From positions 1-64,000 of the forward strand of contig NZ_JPKG01000029.1 in NCBI RefSeq assembly GCF_000735605.1: DNA of 64,000 nucleotides, written 5' to 3'. Position 1 is the first letter of the stretch. Each line of letters opens with the position of its first letter. This document shows positions 11,268 through 19,914 of this stretch, piece after piece. This stretch comes from Allobosea sp. LC85 (lineage in GTDB: Bacteria; Pseudomonadota; Alphaproteobacteria; Rhizobiales; Beijerinckiaceae). Both the position numbers and the translations under genes were made by a program. The notes beneath the pieces are model-generated. The model saw nothing but the letters and a program-made list of their open reading frames with translations. It was not told the DNA's origin and searched no databases.

Positions 11268-12329
11268 TCATGATGGATTTCGGACCATGGCGCCAAGGCG
11301 CGGCAGGATCGCCTTGAAGACGGCGCCCTTACCGTACTCGCTCTCGATGGTCAGGCGGCCACGATGGCGCAGCACGATGTGCTTGACGATGGCAAGGCCG
11401 AGACCCGTGCCGCCAGCCTCGCGGCTCGCGGCGGTGTCGACGCGATAGAAGCGCTCGGTGAGCCGCGGCAGATGCTCGGGCGGGATGCCCGGCCCGTCGT
11501 CGCGCACGCTGACGCTAGCCTCGCTCGCGCCCTCGACCACATCGATTGCAACCGCGCCGCCCTCGCGGCCGTATTTGATGGCGTTCTCGACGAGATTCTC
11601 CATCAGCCGCAACAGTTCGTCGCGGTCGCCCGCGACCTGGACCGGCTGGGACGGCGTCTCGAGCCTCAGCGTCACCTTGCGCTCGCGCGCCATCAGGGTG
11701 AGCGAGTCGACGATCTCGCGGGAAATCGCGGAAAGATCGACAGGCGTGTCCGGCGCGAGATGGGCGCGCAGTTCGATGCGCGAGAGCGAAAGCAGATCGT
11801 CCACCAGCCGCGCCATGCGCAGGCCCTGCTCGCGCATGATGGTGAGGAAGCGGTCGCGCGCGCCGGTATCGTTGCGCGCCGGTCCCTGCAGGGTCTCGAC
11901 GAAGCCGAGCAGGGAGGCGAGCGGGGTGCGCAGTTCGTGGCTGGCATTCGCCACGAAATCGACGCGCATACGTTCAGTGACGCGTAGCTCGCTCAGATCC
12001 TCAAAGGTGAGCACCACAGGATTGCGCCAGACGCCGCCGGTCAGGGCCGCGATGTGGATACGGAAGGTGCGTTCGACCGGTACACGCTCGACCAACTCGA
12101 TGACCCGGCGCCCCCCGCGGCGCGAAACCTGCTCGATCGCGTCGATCAGGTCAGGGTCGCGCAGGACGAGCGTCAGCGACTGGCCTCGTTCGAGAGCCGG
12201 AATGAGCGCACGCATCGCCGGGCTCAGCGCCTGTGCCACACCCTGCGCATCGAGCAGCACCGCGGCGGCACCCAGCGCCTCGATCAGCGCTGCCGTGGCC
12301 GGCGCGTAGGGATCGACGACATCGACCAT
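11268..12329 (-). CDS. phoR: Phosphate regulon sensor histidine kinase PhoR (no membrane segment)
   Basis: 353 residues. A PAS-like N-terminal domain (1-118) is followed by the DHp helix with H131 in NASHELRTPLASLLGF, N-box ENLVENAIKYG, G1 DDGPGIPPEHL, F-box ERFYRVD and G2 GGTGLGLAIVKHI. Position next to pstS identifies it as PhoR, the kinase/phosphatase of PhoB. Unlike E. coli and most alphaproteobacterial PhoR proteins it shows no N-terminal transmembrane helices, and the frame is closed by a TGA eleven to twelve codons upstream of the ATG, so the kinase appears to be cytosolic or to reach the membrane through PstSCAB-PhoU. Confidence 0.9.
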   Translation of the reverse strand: MVDVVDPYAPATAALIEALGAAAVLLDAQGVAQALSPAMRALIPALERGQSLTLVLRDPDLIDAIEQVSRRGGRRVIELVERVPVERTFRIHIAALTGGVWRNPVVLTFEDLSELRVTERMRVDFVANASHELRTPLASLLGFVETLQGPARNDTGARDRFLTIMREQGLRMARLVDDLLSLSRIELRAHLAPDTPVDLSAISREIVDSLTLMARERKVTLRLETPSQPVQVAGDRDELLRLMENLVENAIKYGREGGAVAIDVVEGASEASVSVRDDGPGIPPEHLPRLTERFYRVDTAASREAGGTGLGLAIVKHIVLRHRGRLTIESEYGKGAVFKAILPRLGAMVRNPS

Positions 12330-12808
12330 GTGAACATGCCCATCAGAAGGAAGCTGGCGCCCTCATAGGGGGTGGCACGCACTCTGCCAATCGCTCCAGG
12401 ATAAATGACCCGTTCTCGCGGGGCCCGCGCAAGGTGCGGCGAGAGCGAAGGCGAAACCCACGCCATCCACGATCTCGGCACGAACGAGAACGCGCTCGGG
12501 CGGTCGATATCGGCATCACGCTGAACGCCGTGGAGGCGGTCGCTGTCGCACTCACGGTCAGGATCGAGCCCCACCGTGGCCGCTCAGATCAGGAATGTAT
12601 TTTCACCGAATTATTGTGTGGTGGTTGCGTCATTCCCTGCCGTGAAAAGGCTAGGGGAAATGAACCTCAAACCGCGGACTGATATCCATCGAACCGACCA
12701 GCCATCTTTTGGCCTTCTACCCACACTATTCGGACACGGAACTACTCGGCCAGGCCAAGAATATGGTGGCTTTGGCCTTCCATCATCCCTAGTCTTGTTG
12801 AGTATTTT
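12330..12808. other. Intergenic region without recognisable gene
   Basis: 479 nt between the divergent phoR and M15-like genes. Short overlapping frames exist on both strands but none has a ribosome site, domain or codon pattern I would support. It must contain the phoR promoter; I do not see a second Pho box. Confidence 0.5.
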
Positions 12809-13222
12809 ATGCGTCGTTTTATCTTGGCTGCATGCGTTGCAGCTTGCCTCCCTGCGTCCGCCCAAGCCAATGTCCCCGTCGACAAGGTCTCGTTCCAACC
12901 GCAAGTGAAAGGGTTGGGGTGCCTCAAACCCGAAACCCTGGCGATGATCAGCGAACTGGTCGCCAAGATCGGCCCGATCAAGATCACCTCGACCTGTAGT
13001 GGTCGCCACGCCCGCAACTCCCAGCATTATAGTGGTAGGGCGATCGATTTCAGGCCGCTCGCCGCTTCCACGCGCAGCGCGGTCGCTGCCGCCAAGGCCC
13101 TTGCGAGCACGGGCGGCGTCGGCTCCTACCCGAACGGCCTCGTGCATGTCGATGTCGGTGCGCGCGAGGCCTCCTGGTATGGGCACAAGCGCAGCAACCG
13201 CCAGGTCGCCGACAACCGTTAG
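12809..13222 (+). CDS. Exported M15-like peptidase/peptidoglycan-binding protein
   Basis: 137 residues with a Sec signal peptide (MRRFILAACVAACLPASAQA). The mature part carries CSGRHARNSQHYSGRAIDFR and, 50 residues later, NGLVHVDVG. This spacing of His, Asp and His matches the zinc-binding pattern of the peptidase M15 / YcbK-like fold (SxHxxGxAxDxx ... HxD), which cuts D,D- or L,D-peptides in peptidoglycan. It is short for the family, so catalysis is inferred. Translation begins 3 nt after TATTTT with a weak ribosome site. Stands alone, convergent with the next gene. Confidence 0.7.
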   Translation: MRRFILAACVAACLPASAQANVPVDKVSFQPQVKGLGCLKPETLAMISELVAKIGPIKITSTCSGRHARNSQHYSGRAIDFRPLAASTRSAVAAAKALASTGGVGSYPNGLVHVDVGAREASWYGHKRSNRQVADNR

Positions 13223-13252
13223 CGATACTGCGTTCCCATCGACGGGCGTGCC

Positions 13253-14227
13253 TTAGATGTCGTGGCGCTTGATGCGGCGGATCATTTCGTGCAGCGCCAG
13301 CATCACCAGCGCCAGGATGAAGGGCAGCAGGTAGTAGATGATGCGGAAGAGCAGCAGCGCTCCAAGCACATGGCCATAAGGCAGCCGGTTGAGCGCGACG
13401 AGCATCGTCGCTTCAAAGACGCCGAGCCCGCCGGGCGTATGGGCGGCAATGCCGATCAGGCAGGCGAAGACATAGGCCGCCAGGAATGCCGGATATTCCA
13501 GCCCATAGCCGCCGGGCAGCAGCACGAAGAGCACGGCGGCGGCGGCGCAGACCTCGCAGGCGCCGAGCGTCATCTGGCCTAGCGTGATGCCCACCCCCGG
13601 TAACGGCAGATTCCAGCCGCGGATCCGGAACGTGCGATCGCCGGTCGCGACCCAGACGAGATAGCCGAGGATGGCGAGCGCCGTCGCGGCACCAACGGTC
13701 TGCACGACCCAGGGCGAGGTGCGCGCCAGCTGCGCGACAGAATCGGTGGCATAGAACAGGCAGGCGCTGAGGATCGCGCCGAGGCCGAGCCAGAAGGTCA
13801 GGCCGGCGATAACTGTCAGGCGAGCGACCTCCGAGGCGCGCACACCCTTGGCCGAGTAGATCCAGTAGCGAACGGTGCCGCCCGTCACGATCGGGAAGCC
13901 AAGCGTGAAGGACACGGAATAGCTGGAGAAGGAAGCGAGCGCGGTCGTGCGGTAGGGGATCGACATCCCCAGCCTCCTCAGCGCCAGCGCATCATAGCCG
14001 GTCAGCAACAGATAGCTCAACGCGGTGAATCCGAGCGCCAACCCGATCTGGCGGCGGCTGGCATCGGCGAAGGCACTGGCGACCTGGCCCGGCTCCATCT
14101 CGCTGATGATCAGCCAGAGGACGGCGAGCGAGGCGACGAAGATGACAGTGCTGGCAAGCGGGCCGAGCCAGCGCCAGCGGCTGCGTTTGCGCAACGGCAT
14201 TCCGGGCTCGTTCGGGCCGTACGACAT
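13253..14227 (-). CDS. LPG-synthase transmembrane-domain (UPF0104) protein
   Basis: 324 residues with about eight hydrophobic helices. Motifs SFSSYSVSFTLGFPIVTGGTVRYWIYSAKG and GIAAHTPGGLGVFEATML are those of the membrane half of MprF-like lysylphosphatidylglycerol synthases (UPF0104 / YbhN). The soluble aminoacyl-transferase half is absent, so a flippase-like or lipid-carrier role is more likely than lysyl transfer. Inner membrane. Start at 14227 places a short basic cytoplasmic tail (LRKRSRWRW) ahead of the first helix. Nothing in the neighbourhood specifies a substrate. Confidence 0.85.
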   Translation of the reverse strand: MSYGPNEPGMPLRKRSRWRWLGPLASTVIFVASLAVLWLIISEMEPGQVASAFADASRRQIGLALGFTALSYLLLTGYDALALRRLGMSIPYRTTALASFSSYSVSFTLGFPIVTGGTVRYWIYSAKGVRASEVARLTVIAGLTFWLGLGAILSACLFYATDSVAQLARTSPWVVQTVGAATALAILGYLVWVATGDRTFRIRGWNLPLPGVGITLGQMTLGACEVCAAAAVLFVLLPGGYGLEYPAFLAAYVFACLIGIAAHTPGGLGVFEATMLVALNRLPYGHVLGALLLFRIIYYLLPFILALVMLALHEMIRRIKRHDI

Positions 14228-14450
14228 GCTCTCTCGTGATCAATTGCGCGAGGTCGGAGGGTGGCTCGCGCCGATTGCGGACGGGAGGGCACCGCAGCAC
14301 CCTGGCCCCGACAGATAGCGCCTCGGCCGCGATCCACAAGACGGAAGGACGCGGCGAATGCGCGCCATGAGGCTGATGCAGATCGCGTCGGGCCGGCATT
14401 GCGACGGCCCGACGACAGCTGCCTGCTTCAGCCCAACCCTTTGGCCAATA

Positions 14451-15974
14451 TCAGGTTTCTCCAGCTTGAGCCGCGGCGAAGAATGCCTCCGGCCCCTCGA
14501 TCTCGACCAACTTGCGATGCTCGATCAGCCAGAAGCGATTGCCGACCGCCCTGACGAAGCTGCGGTCATGCGAGACCAGCAGGCAGCTCGCCTCATGCGC
14601 CATGAGTTCGGCCTCCAAAGCCTCCTGCCCTTCAATATCGAGATGGTTCGTCGGTTCGTCGAGCAGATAGAAATTCGGATTGGCCAGACGCAGCGCCAGC
14701 ATGGCGAGCCGCGACTTTTGCCCGCCCGAAAGCGCACCGATCCGGCTGTTCTGCATGTCGATCGACACTCCCGCCCCCGCCAGCAGGCTGCGCGCCGGCT
14801 GGTCGCCGACATCGAACCCCCGGGTGATCACGCCATGCGGCGTGTCGCTGTCGGCGAGTTCCGAGAGGCTCTGACTGCTGTAGCCGAGTGCAAGCGACGG
14901 CGTGACCTTGATGCTCGCAGCTTCGGCATCCGCGATCGCGGCCCTGATCAGACCGACAAGGCGCGACTTCCCGGTCCCATTGCGGCCAAGCAGTACGATC
15001 CGGTCACCCTGGGCGATCGAGCGCTTGCCGGTTTTGAACAGCGGCGTCCCAGCCGGCGTCTCGACGGAAAGATCGTCGAACGCCACCAGGACCTTGGCAT
15101 GGGTGCCGCGATTGGCCAGCCGGATCGCTCCCGATGAGCGCTCCTGATAGCCAGGCCGTGCCGCCTCCTCCATTCGCTCGGCTCTTTGCCTGAGCTGCTT
15201 GGTTTTGACCACGAGCAGGTCGCTGCCGGAATTGATCCCGATATTGTTCAGCTTCGCCGCCTGCCGGCGCAACTGCTGCGCCGCCTTCATCTCGCGCTGG
15301 TAGCGGCGCTCCTCCGAGGCATCGACCTCATCGAGCGCGGCGCGCGCCCGCGTATAGGGCAGCGCGAAGACCGGCGAGCTTTCCAGCCTGAGGAACAGCG
15401 TGCGGTTGGTCACCGCATCGAGGAAGGCGCGATCATGGCTGGAAATCACGACGGGCACGTCCCGCGGCAAGCCATTCAGCCATTCCTCGAGCTGGCTGAT
15501 CCGGGCGAGGTCGAGATGGTTGGTCGGCTCGTCGAGCAGCAGCATGTCGGGATCGGTCACCCAGACGCTGGCCAGCATGGCGAAGCGCTGCCAGCCGCCG
15601 CTCAGCTGCGACAAGGGGCGCCGGCGAAGCGCCTCGGGAATTTCGAGCGATTCCAGCGCGACGTCGACGCGCCACGATTCCGTCTCGGCCTGCTCCGGCG
15701 GCAGGGCGCGACGGACGAGGTCATAGAAGGGCAATGCAAGCAGCGCGGCCGGAATCTCCTGCTCGACATGGCCGACGCGAAGCCCGCGCGAACGCGTGAT
15801 CTCGCCTGCCGTGGGCTCTTGGGAGCCAGCGAGGCAGCGCAGCAACGTGGATTTACCCCGACCATTGGCGGCGACGAGGCCGAGGCGGTCGCCCGGCCCG
15901 ATGGCAAGATTGAGATTGGAAAAGAGCGGCGCACCGAGCGTGACGCCGAGTTTGCGAGCGTTGATCAAGGCCAT
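14451..15974 (-). CDS. ABC-F family ATPase
   Basis: 507 residues, two ABC cassettes and no membrane domain. Cassette 1: Walker A AANGRGKST, signature LSGGWQRFAML, Walker B MLLLDEPTNHLD; cassette 2: GRNGTGKSR, LSGGQKSRLAML, FYLLDEPTNHLD. The linker (about 240-290) is rich in Arg/Lys (YQREMKAAQQLRRQAAKLNN), as in ABC-F proteins, which act on ribosomes (EttA/Uup type). The ATG at 15974 starts directly before the first cassette (MALINARKLG); the 19 codons upstream are not needed. Cytoplasmic. I cannot assign a subfamily by eye. Confidence 0.9.
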   Translation of the reverse strand: MALINARKLGVTLGAPLFSNLNLAIGPGDRLGLVAANGRGKSTLLRCLAGSQEPTAGEITRSRGLRVGHVEQEIPAALLALPFYDLVRRALPPEQAETESWRVDVALESLEIPEALRRRPLSQLSGGWQRFAMLASVWVTDPDMLLLDEPTNHLDLARISQLEEWLNGLPRDVPVVISSHDRAFLDAVTNRTLFLRLESSPVFALPYTRARAALDEVDASEERRYQREMKAAQQLRRQAAKLNNIGINSGSDLLVVKTKQLRQRAERMEEAARPGYQERSSGAIRLANRGTHAKVLVAFDDLSVETPAGTPLFKTGKRSIAQGDRIVLLGRNGTGKSRLVGLIRAAIADAEAASIKVTPSLALGYSSQSLSELADSDTPHGVITRGFDVGDQPARSLLAGAGVSIDMQNSRIGALSGGQKSRLAMLALRLANPNFYLLDEPTNHLDIEGQEALEAELMAHEASCLLVSHDRSFVRAVGNRFWLIEHRKLVEIEGPEAFFAAAQAGET

Positions 15975-16288
15975 AATCGTTCTCTGGACTGCCCGAGCCG
16001 TTGTCCAGCATCCCGGAAAGGCGGATTTCACCGCCTTGAGGATGGGGATGCCGGATGCCTGTGCGGCGTCAGCTCGTTGGGTTGGAAGAGGCGCAGTTCA
16101 CCGCAGCCATAAGGCTCGATGCTACGCCGCCACGAAGGGCAGACCGGAAAGAGAACCGATGAGGGATCGTCTTTGGGTCAGCCCTGCAAGACCGCTTGCA
16201 GGGCCTGAACGGGGCCACGCTGACGATGGTGACGAAAGAACGTAATCACGCAGCCCCCTTTCTCGAATGAGTGACGAAAACAGCCCTA

Positions 16289-16397
16289 GATCACGCTGCG
16301 TTTGGACGACATCGTCCAAACGCAGCGTGATCGACTCTCATAGTTTAGAGCATGCTTTATGCGAAAAACCGTTGCCACTTTTTCGCAGCATGCTCTA
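16289..16397 (+). repeat. Two-hairpin intergenic repeat, divergent member
   Basis: A 21-bp perfect inverted repeat (16289-16309 / 16312-16332, 2-nt loop) is followed by a second hairpin with outer arms TAGAGCATGC / GCATGCTCTA (16346-16355, 16388-16397) and inner GCGAAAAA / TTTTTCGC. The order (long hairpin, then CGAAAA-CCG...CCACTTTTCG hairpin) is the same as in the elements at 5713 and 19770 although most of the sequence differs. It occupies the 416-nt gap 16032-16447, where I see no gene. Confidence 0.8.
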
Positions 16398-16426
16398 GCG
16401 CCGTTCCCGATCGTCCGCAACAGCGG

Positions 16427-16456
16427 CTTGCCTCAGGCGGTCTTGCCTCAGGCGGT
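16427..16456. repeat. 15-bp direct duplication at a gene end
   Basis: CTTGCCTCAGGCGGT occurs twice in direct succession (16427-16441, 16442-16456) and a partial third copy follows. The second copy contains the stop codon of the minus-strand gene ending at 16448 and the first provides a back-up TGA in frame after it. Confidence 0.8.
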
Positions 16457-17011
16457 CTTGCGGAAAACGCGGAGCGTCTTGAACTGGCCGATCTCCTCGA
16501 CCGACCGCGATTTTACCCAGTCCGCAATGATCGGTTCGGCAGAGGCATAGGCGAAGGAGCCGGTATAGAACAGGATATGACCGCCGACATCAGTCTGGTC
16601 GGTGAAGAGCTGCATCACCTCGAGATCGGTGAGCGCGCCATAGGCATCGTTCTTCTCGCTGCGGAACTCGCAGGAATGGAACAGGGTAACGATGTCGAAG
16701 CGCGGCAGCAGCTTTGCGTTGCTGGTGTAGATGTCGCCGAAATAGGCCGAATAGGTCTTGGTGATCGAGGGGTTCTCGGTCGCCAGCTTGACGAAGGCCT
16801 CATATTCCTTGGGCGAGGCGGTGATGCCGAGCACCGTGCAGTCGAGCTCGGGCTCGGCGCAGCGGATGCCGATATAGTGATGCCCGCCCGTCCCGAAATG
16901 ATAGATGCGCTTGCCAGTGAGGCCCTGCTCCTCGAGCCATTCGACGAAATGCACGTCGCAGGGGCACTGCTCGACCCGCAGGCCCCAATAGACGTCCCAG
17001 ATATTCAGCAT
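16448..17011 (-). CDS. Conserved hypothetical protein
   Basis: 187 residues, soluble, no signal peptide. A Gly/His-rich turn GKRIYHFGTGGHHYIGIRC after a beta strand and the later FDIVTLFHSCEFRSEKN and HILFYTGSFAYASAEPIIADW give an alternating strand/helix pattern suggestive of a Rossmann-like (methyltransferase-type) fold, but the SAM-binding motif is not clear. Ends in LKTLRVFRKTA. Transcribed alone, with a 109-nt gap to the ABC exporter stop. Function not assigned. Confidence 0.6.
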   Translation of the reverse strand: MLNIWDVYWGLRVEQCPCDVHFVEWLEEQGLTGKRIYHFGTGGHHYIGIRCAEPELDCTVLGITASPKEYEAFVKLATENPSITKTYSAYFGDIYTSNAKLLPRFDIVTLFHSCEFRSEKNDAYGALTDLEVMQLFTDQTDVGGHILFYTGSFAYASAEPIIADWVKSRSVEEIGQFKTLRVFRKTA

Positions 17012-17120
17012 ACGATCAGCTCCGTTACAGGCAGGTCCGGCAGGCCTGCGGCATGAGGCAAGGCGGGCTTGGTCCAGCCCGGGGCAAAGGGTTTCGCGGC
17101 AAGGTGGAACGAAGAGATCG

Positions 17121-19016
17121 TCATGTCAGGCTCCGCTCCACCGCACCGGCCCGCAGGGCGGGCGTGCCGTCCGAACTGGCCATCCGCGCCACGCCGCCGG
17201 CCCGCTTCATCACGAGATGGTGGCTGGCGGCCTCGGCAAAGCCGGGGCTCTGACCCATCAGCAGGACGATGGCGCCCGGCCGCGCGGCACGCAGCTCGGC
17301 GATGAGTTCGAGCGCAATGTCGGTCTCCAGGGCGCTGGTCGACTCGTCGAGCAGGAGCACGTCGGGTGCTTCGAGTTCGGCACGGGCGAGCGCCAGGCGC
17401 TGCCTGTCGCCCGTCGCCAGAAGCTTGTCCCAGTCGCGGTACTCGTCGAGGCTAGCGGCGAGCGCAGAGAGCCCGTAACGGCGCAAGGCATCGGCAAGCA
17501 CATCGCCCGGACGTGTCAACGCAGTATCGAGAATCGTGCGCAGGCTGCCTTCGCTCAGATGCAGGCTGTGCGGCACGACGGTCACCCGCGCTCCCTCCGG
17601 CAGGGAAATCTCGCCGCGCCCCCACGGCCAGAGACCGGCGAGCGCCTGGATCAGCGCCGATTTGCCGAGCCCGAGTTCGCCCGAAACATGCAGGGTCGCG
17701 CCGGCTGGCAGGGAGAAGCTGAGATCGGCCGCCAGGTTGCGGCCATCGCGATCGGTCAAGGTGACATCCGCCAGACACAGCAGCCCGTCGGGGCTCTGCT
17801 TCACGGTCAGATGATCGTCCGGCCGGCTTTGCTCGACGCGGTCGAGCGCGTCGGCAAGCTCGTTGACGCGCCGCGCGGCGGCCAGCCACTCGGCGATGCG
17901 CATGAAATTGTCGAGCACCCAGTTGAAGGCGTTCTGCACGGCCACAAAGGCGGCAGCGACTTGAACGACCCCGCCAAGCGACATCTCGCCGGAGAGATAT
18001 TTCGGCGCCGCCAGCAGCAGCGGCACGACCGGGACGAGCGCACCGCTGCCGTTGGTGATCCAGGTCAGCCGGCCGCGCTGGCGGATCATGGCGAGCCAGC
18101 GTTGCGCCAGGCTGTCATAGGTGCGCGCGACGGCGCGGCGCTCGCCGGCCTCGGCCCGGGCGAGCGCGATCGGTTCGCCGTGATCGCGAATGCGCATCAG
18201 GGCGAAGCGCAATTTGGCTTCGCCCTCATTTCGTGCGGCAACGAGGCGCGGCAGCCGGCGGCCGACGACAGTGATCAGCAGCGAAACCAGCACTGCATAG
18301 AGGACCGCCGCCAGTACGAGATAGGCCGGGATGGTGAACGCCCCTGCGCCAGCCGGGATCGTCAGTGCGCCCCCGATCTCCCAGAGGATCTCGATGAACA
18401 TCACGATGGTGATGAAGGCCGAAAGCAGGCCGATGGCAAAATCGACGAGCGGCTCGGTCGCCCAGCGCACATCGTCGGCGATGCGGTACTCGGGATTGGC
18501 CGGCTCGTCATTCGACAGGCTCAGACGGAAGAAGCGCCGCTCTCCGACCCAGCCGTCAGCAAGCTTTGCGGTCACCCATTGCCGCCAGTGCACCTGGAGT
18601 GTCTCGCGCGTGACCAGGATGACGACGCCGATGCCGGCGACGACGAGCGCGAGCACCGGAAAGACCGCCATGGCGGTCAGCGCGCTTTCCTTGTCCTTCT
18701 TCTCCAGCGCATCGAAGAACCAGCCGTTCCAGCGATTGACGGTGACGTTGACGAAAACGCTGAAGATGATCGACGCCGCCAGCGACAGCGTCCAGAACCA
18801 GGCCTTGCCGCTCGTCGCTCCGCGCCAGAAACCGCCGGTCAGGCCGGCAAAGCGCCAGGCGACCTGCCGGTCGGAGGGCAGGCTTTCGGCAACACCAGGC
18901 GCTTCAACAGGCTTCAACAAGAACGATGATCCCCCCGGATCGGAACAACACCCATCCGCGCCCGGGTTTTCCCGGTTGCTGCGCACGCCTGCCAGCATGA
19001 CGCGTATCCTGCGCAC
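17121..19016 (-). CDS. YddA/SbmA-type ABC exporter (fused permease-ATPase) with altered ATP site
   Basis: 631 residues. Membrane domain ~65-400 with the SbmA/BacA/YddA signatures VNRWNGWFFDALEKKD, NPEYRIADDVRWATEPLVDF and FNWVLDNFMRIAEW; C-terminal ATPase ~425-610. Walker A GELGLGKS and Walker B VLLLDESTSALE are intact. The usual Q-loop PQ is PH (VVPHSLHLSEGSL), the signature is ATGDRQRLALAR rather than LSxGEQQR, and the switch His is Gln (LLMGQSPGF). The family transports peptides, fatty acyl-CoA or cobalamin-like substrates; here it is undefined. The N-terminal ~50 residues are low-complexity and the start is uncertain (18998 is an alternative). Confidence 0.82.
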   Translation of the reverse strand: MRRIRVMLAGVRSNRENPGADGCCSDPGGSSFLLKPVEAPGVAESLPSDRQVAWRFAGLTGGFWRGATSGKAWFWTLSLAASIIFSVFVNVTVNRWNGWFFDALEKKDKESALTAMAVFPVLALVVAGIGVVILVTRETLQVHWRQWVTAKLADGWVGERRFFRLSLSNDEPANPEYRIADDVRWATEPLVDFAIGLLSAFITIVMFIEILWEIGGALTIPAGAGAFTIPAYLVLAAVLYAVLVSLLITVVGRRLPRLVAARNEGEAKLRFALMRIRDHGEPIALARAEAGERRAVARTYDSLAQRWLAMIRQRGRLTWITNGSGALVPVVPLLLAAPKYLSGEMSLGGVVQVAAAFVAVQNAFNWVLDNFMRIAEWLAAARRVNELADALDRVEQSRPDDHLTVKQSPDGLLCLADVTLTDRDGRNLAADLSFSLPAGATLHVSGELGLGKSALIQALAGLWPWGRGEISLPEGARVTVVPHSLHLSEGSLRTILDTALTRPGDVLADALRRYGLSALAASLDEYRDWDKLLATGDRQRLALARAELEAPDVLLLDESTSALETDIALELIAELRAARPGAIVLLMGQSPGFAEAASHHLVMKRAGGVARMASSDGTPALRAGAVERSLT

Positions 19017-19174
19017 GATGAACCCAGGCTGAATGATTCTCCCCTTGCGGCATCAGCGGCGCCCCGCAGTTTCGAACTGTTCTATTTATTCAATGAAAAC
19101 AATAAGTTGCACAATAACCACCTCGCGCCTACTGAGTTGCGTCATGTAAGATTCGGTCACGACGAGGCATCGAG

Positions 19175-19465
19175 ATGAGCGAGATTTCTGCAGGGGACGT
19201 GGTTGCGGCAATCGGCCAGAGCGACGAACTCATCATCCAGGAAACGCTGCGGACCAAAGCGACGCCGCTCGAACTGCGCCGGGCGCTGGCCTTCGCGAAA
19301 GGTCCCGCCAATGCGAGCCCGGTTGCCTATCAGGCGCTGCCGGCGCGGATGCAGCGCCTCGTCGATCTGCTGACAGTCGCACTGGAGGGTTCGGCGGGGG
19401 GCGTGGAGCCAGCGCGTCAGGGTAAGACCAGCAGCCGACGGGAGGGCGCAGATCGTGCCGCTTGA
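19175..19465 (+). CDS. Small hypothetical protein
   Basis: 96 residues, soluble and mostly helical: MSEISAGDVVAAIGQSDELI, then a segment rich in Ala/Leu (ELRRALAFAKGPANASP, MQRLVDLLTVALEGS) and a basic, probably disordered tail (KTSSRREGADRAA). A GAGG-type ribosome site precedes the ATG. Overlaps the next gene by 11 nt, so the two are likely co-translated. No family recognised. Confidence 0.55.
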   Translation: MSEISAGDVVAAIGQSDELIIQETLRTKATPLELRRALAFAKGPANASPVAYQALPARMQRLVDLLTVALEGSAGGVEPARQGKTSSRREGADRAA

Positions 19466-19772
19466 ACTGATCCACGACGAGAACACCGAGGCCGCCCGCG
19501 CCGCGCTGCGGCAGGTGGTGATGACAGCGTTCTGCAATGCACTGCACGATTCACAGCTCGCCCCGATGACCGTGATGCAGCTCGCCGCCGAGGCGATCGG
19601 CTCGATCTATCGCGAGGTCTCCGATGCCCATCGCCATGAGGACGCGTGTCCCTGTGGCTGGCGGCCGAGCCCGGAGCAGGATATCGACGCTCTGCAGGCG
19701 GCCCTGGCGCGCCTGGCAAGGCCGGCACCGATCGCCGATCTGAGGCTGATCGAGGTTGCCGGCCGGGCATAG
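19455..19772 (+). CDS. Small hypothetical protein, GTG start
   Basis: 105 residues from a GTG at 19455 preceded by a strong GGAGGGCGCAGATC ribosome site inside the end of the preceding gene. Helical, with the block MTVMQLAAEAIGSIYREVSDAH followed by a Cys pair in EDACPCGWRPSPEQDIDALQ. No family recognised. Its TAG stop is the first three bases of the 98-bp repeat at 19770, so the repeat has inserted or grown exactly at the gene end. Confidence 0.6.
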   Translation: MPLELIHDENTEAARAALRQVVMTAFCNALHDSQLAPMTVMQLAAEAIGSIYREVSDAHRHEDACPCGWRPSPEQDIDALQAALARLARPAPIADLRLIEVAGRA

Positions 19773-19867
19773 ATCATCGGACCGGATATCGTATCCGGCC
19801 CGATGATCTATGCTTTAGGGTTTGCATCGGCTTTCCCGAAAACCGCAATCCACTTTTCGGGCCGATG
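19770..19867 (+). repeat. Two-hairpin intergenic repeat, copy 2
   Basis: 98-bp element matching 5713-5810 (which is in the other orientation). The first hairpin differs from copy 1 by an A at 19781, giving one mismatch in an otherwise paired 19-bp stem; the second half, GCATCGGCTTTCCCGAAAA through TTTTCGGGCCGATG, is the same as copy 1. It lies between a gene stop and the nitroreductase start. Confidence 0.9.
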
Positions 19868-19914
19868 CTTCAGGCGCAAACACGCGCGCAAGCGCCAAGT
19901 ATCGAGGACGAGAC

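Noticed and set aside
12330..12808. Missing transmembrane N-terminus of PhoR encoded upstream
   Set aside because: The phoR frame is closed by TGA close to the ATG and the other minus-strand frame contains only one short hydrophobic stretch, so no split PhoR can be supported.
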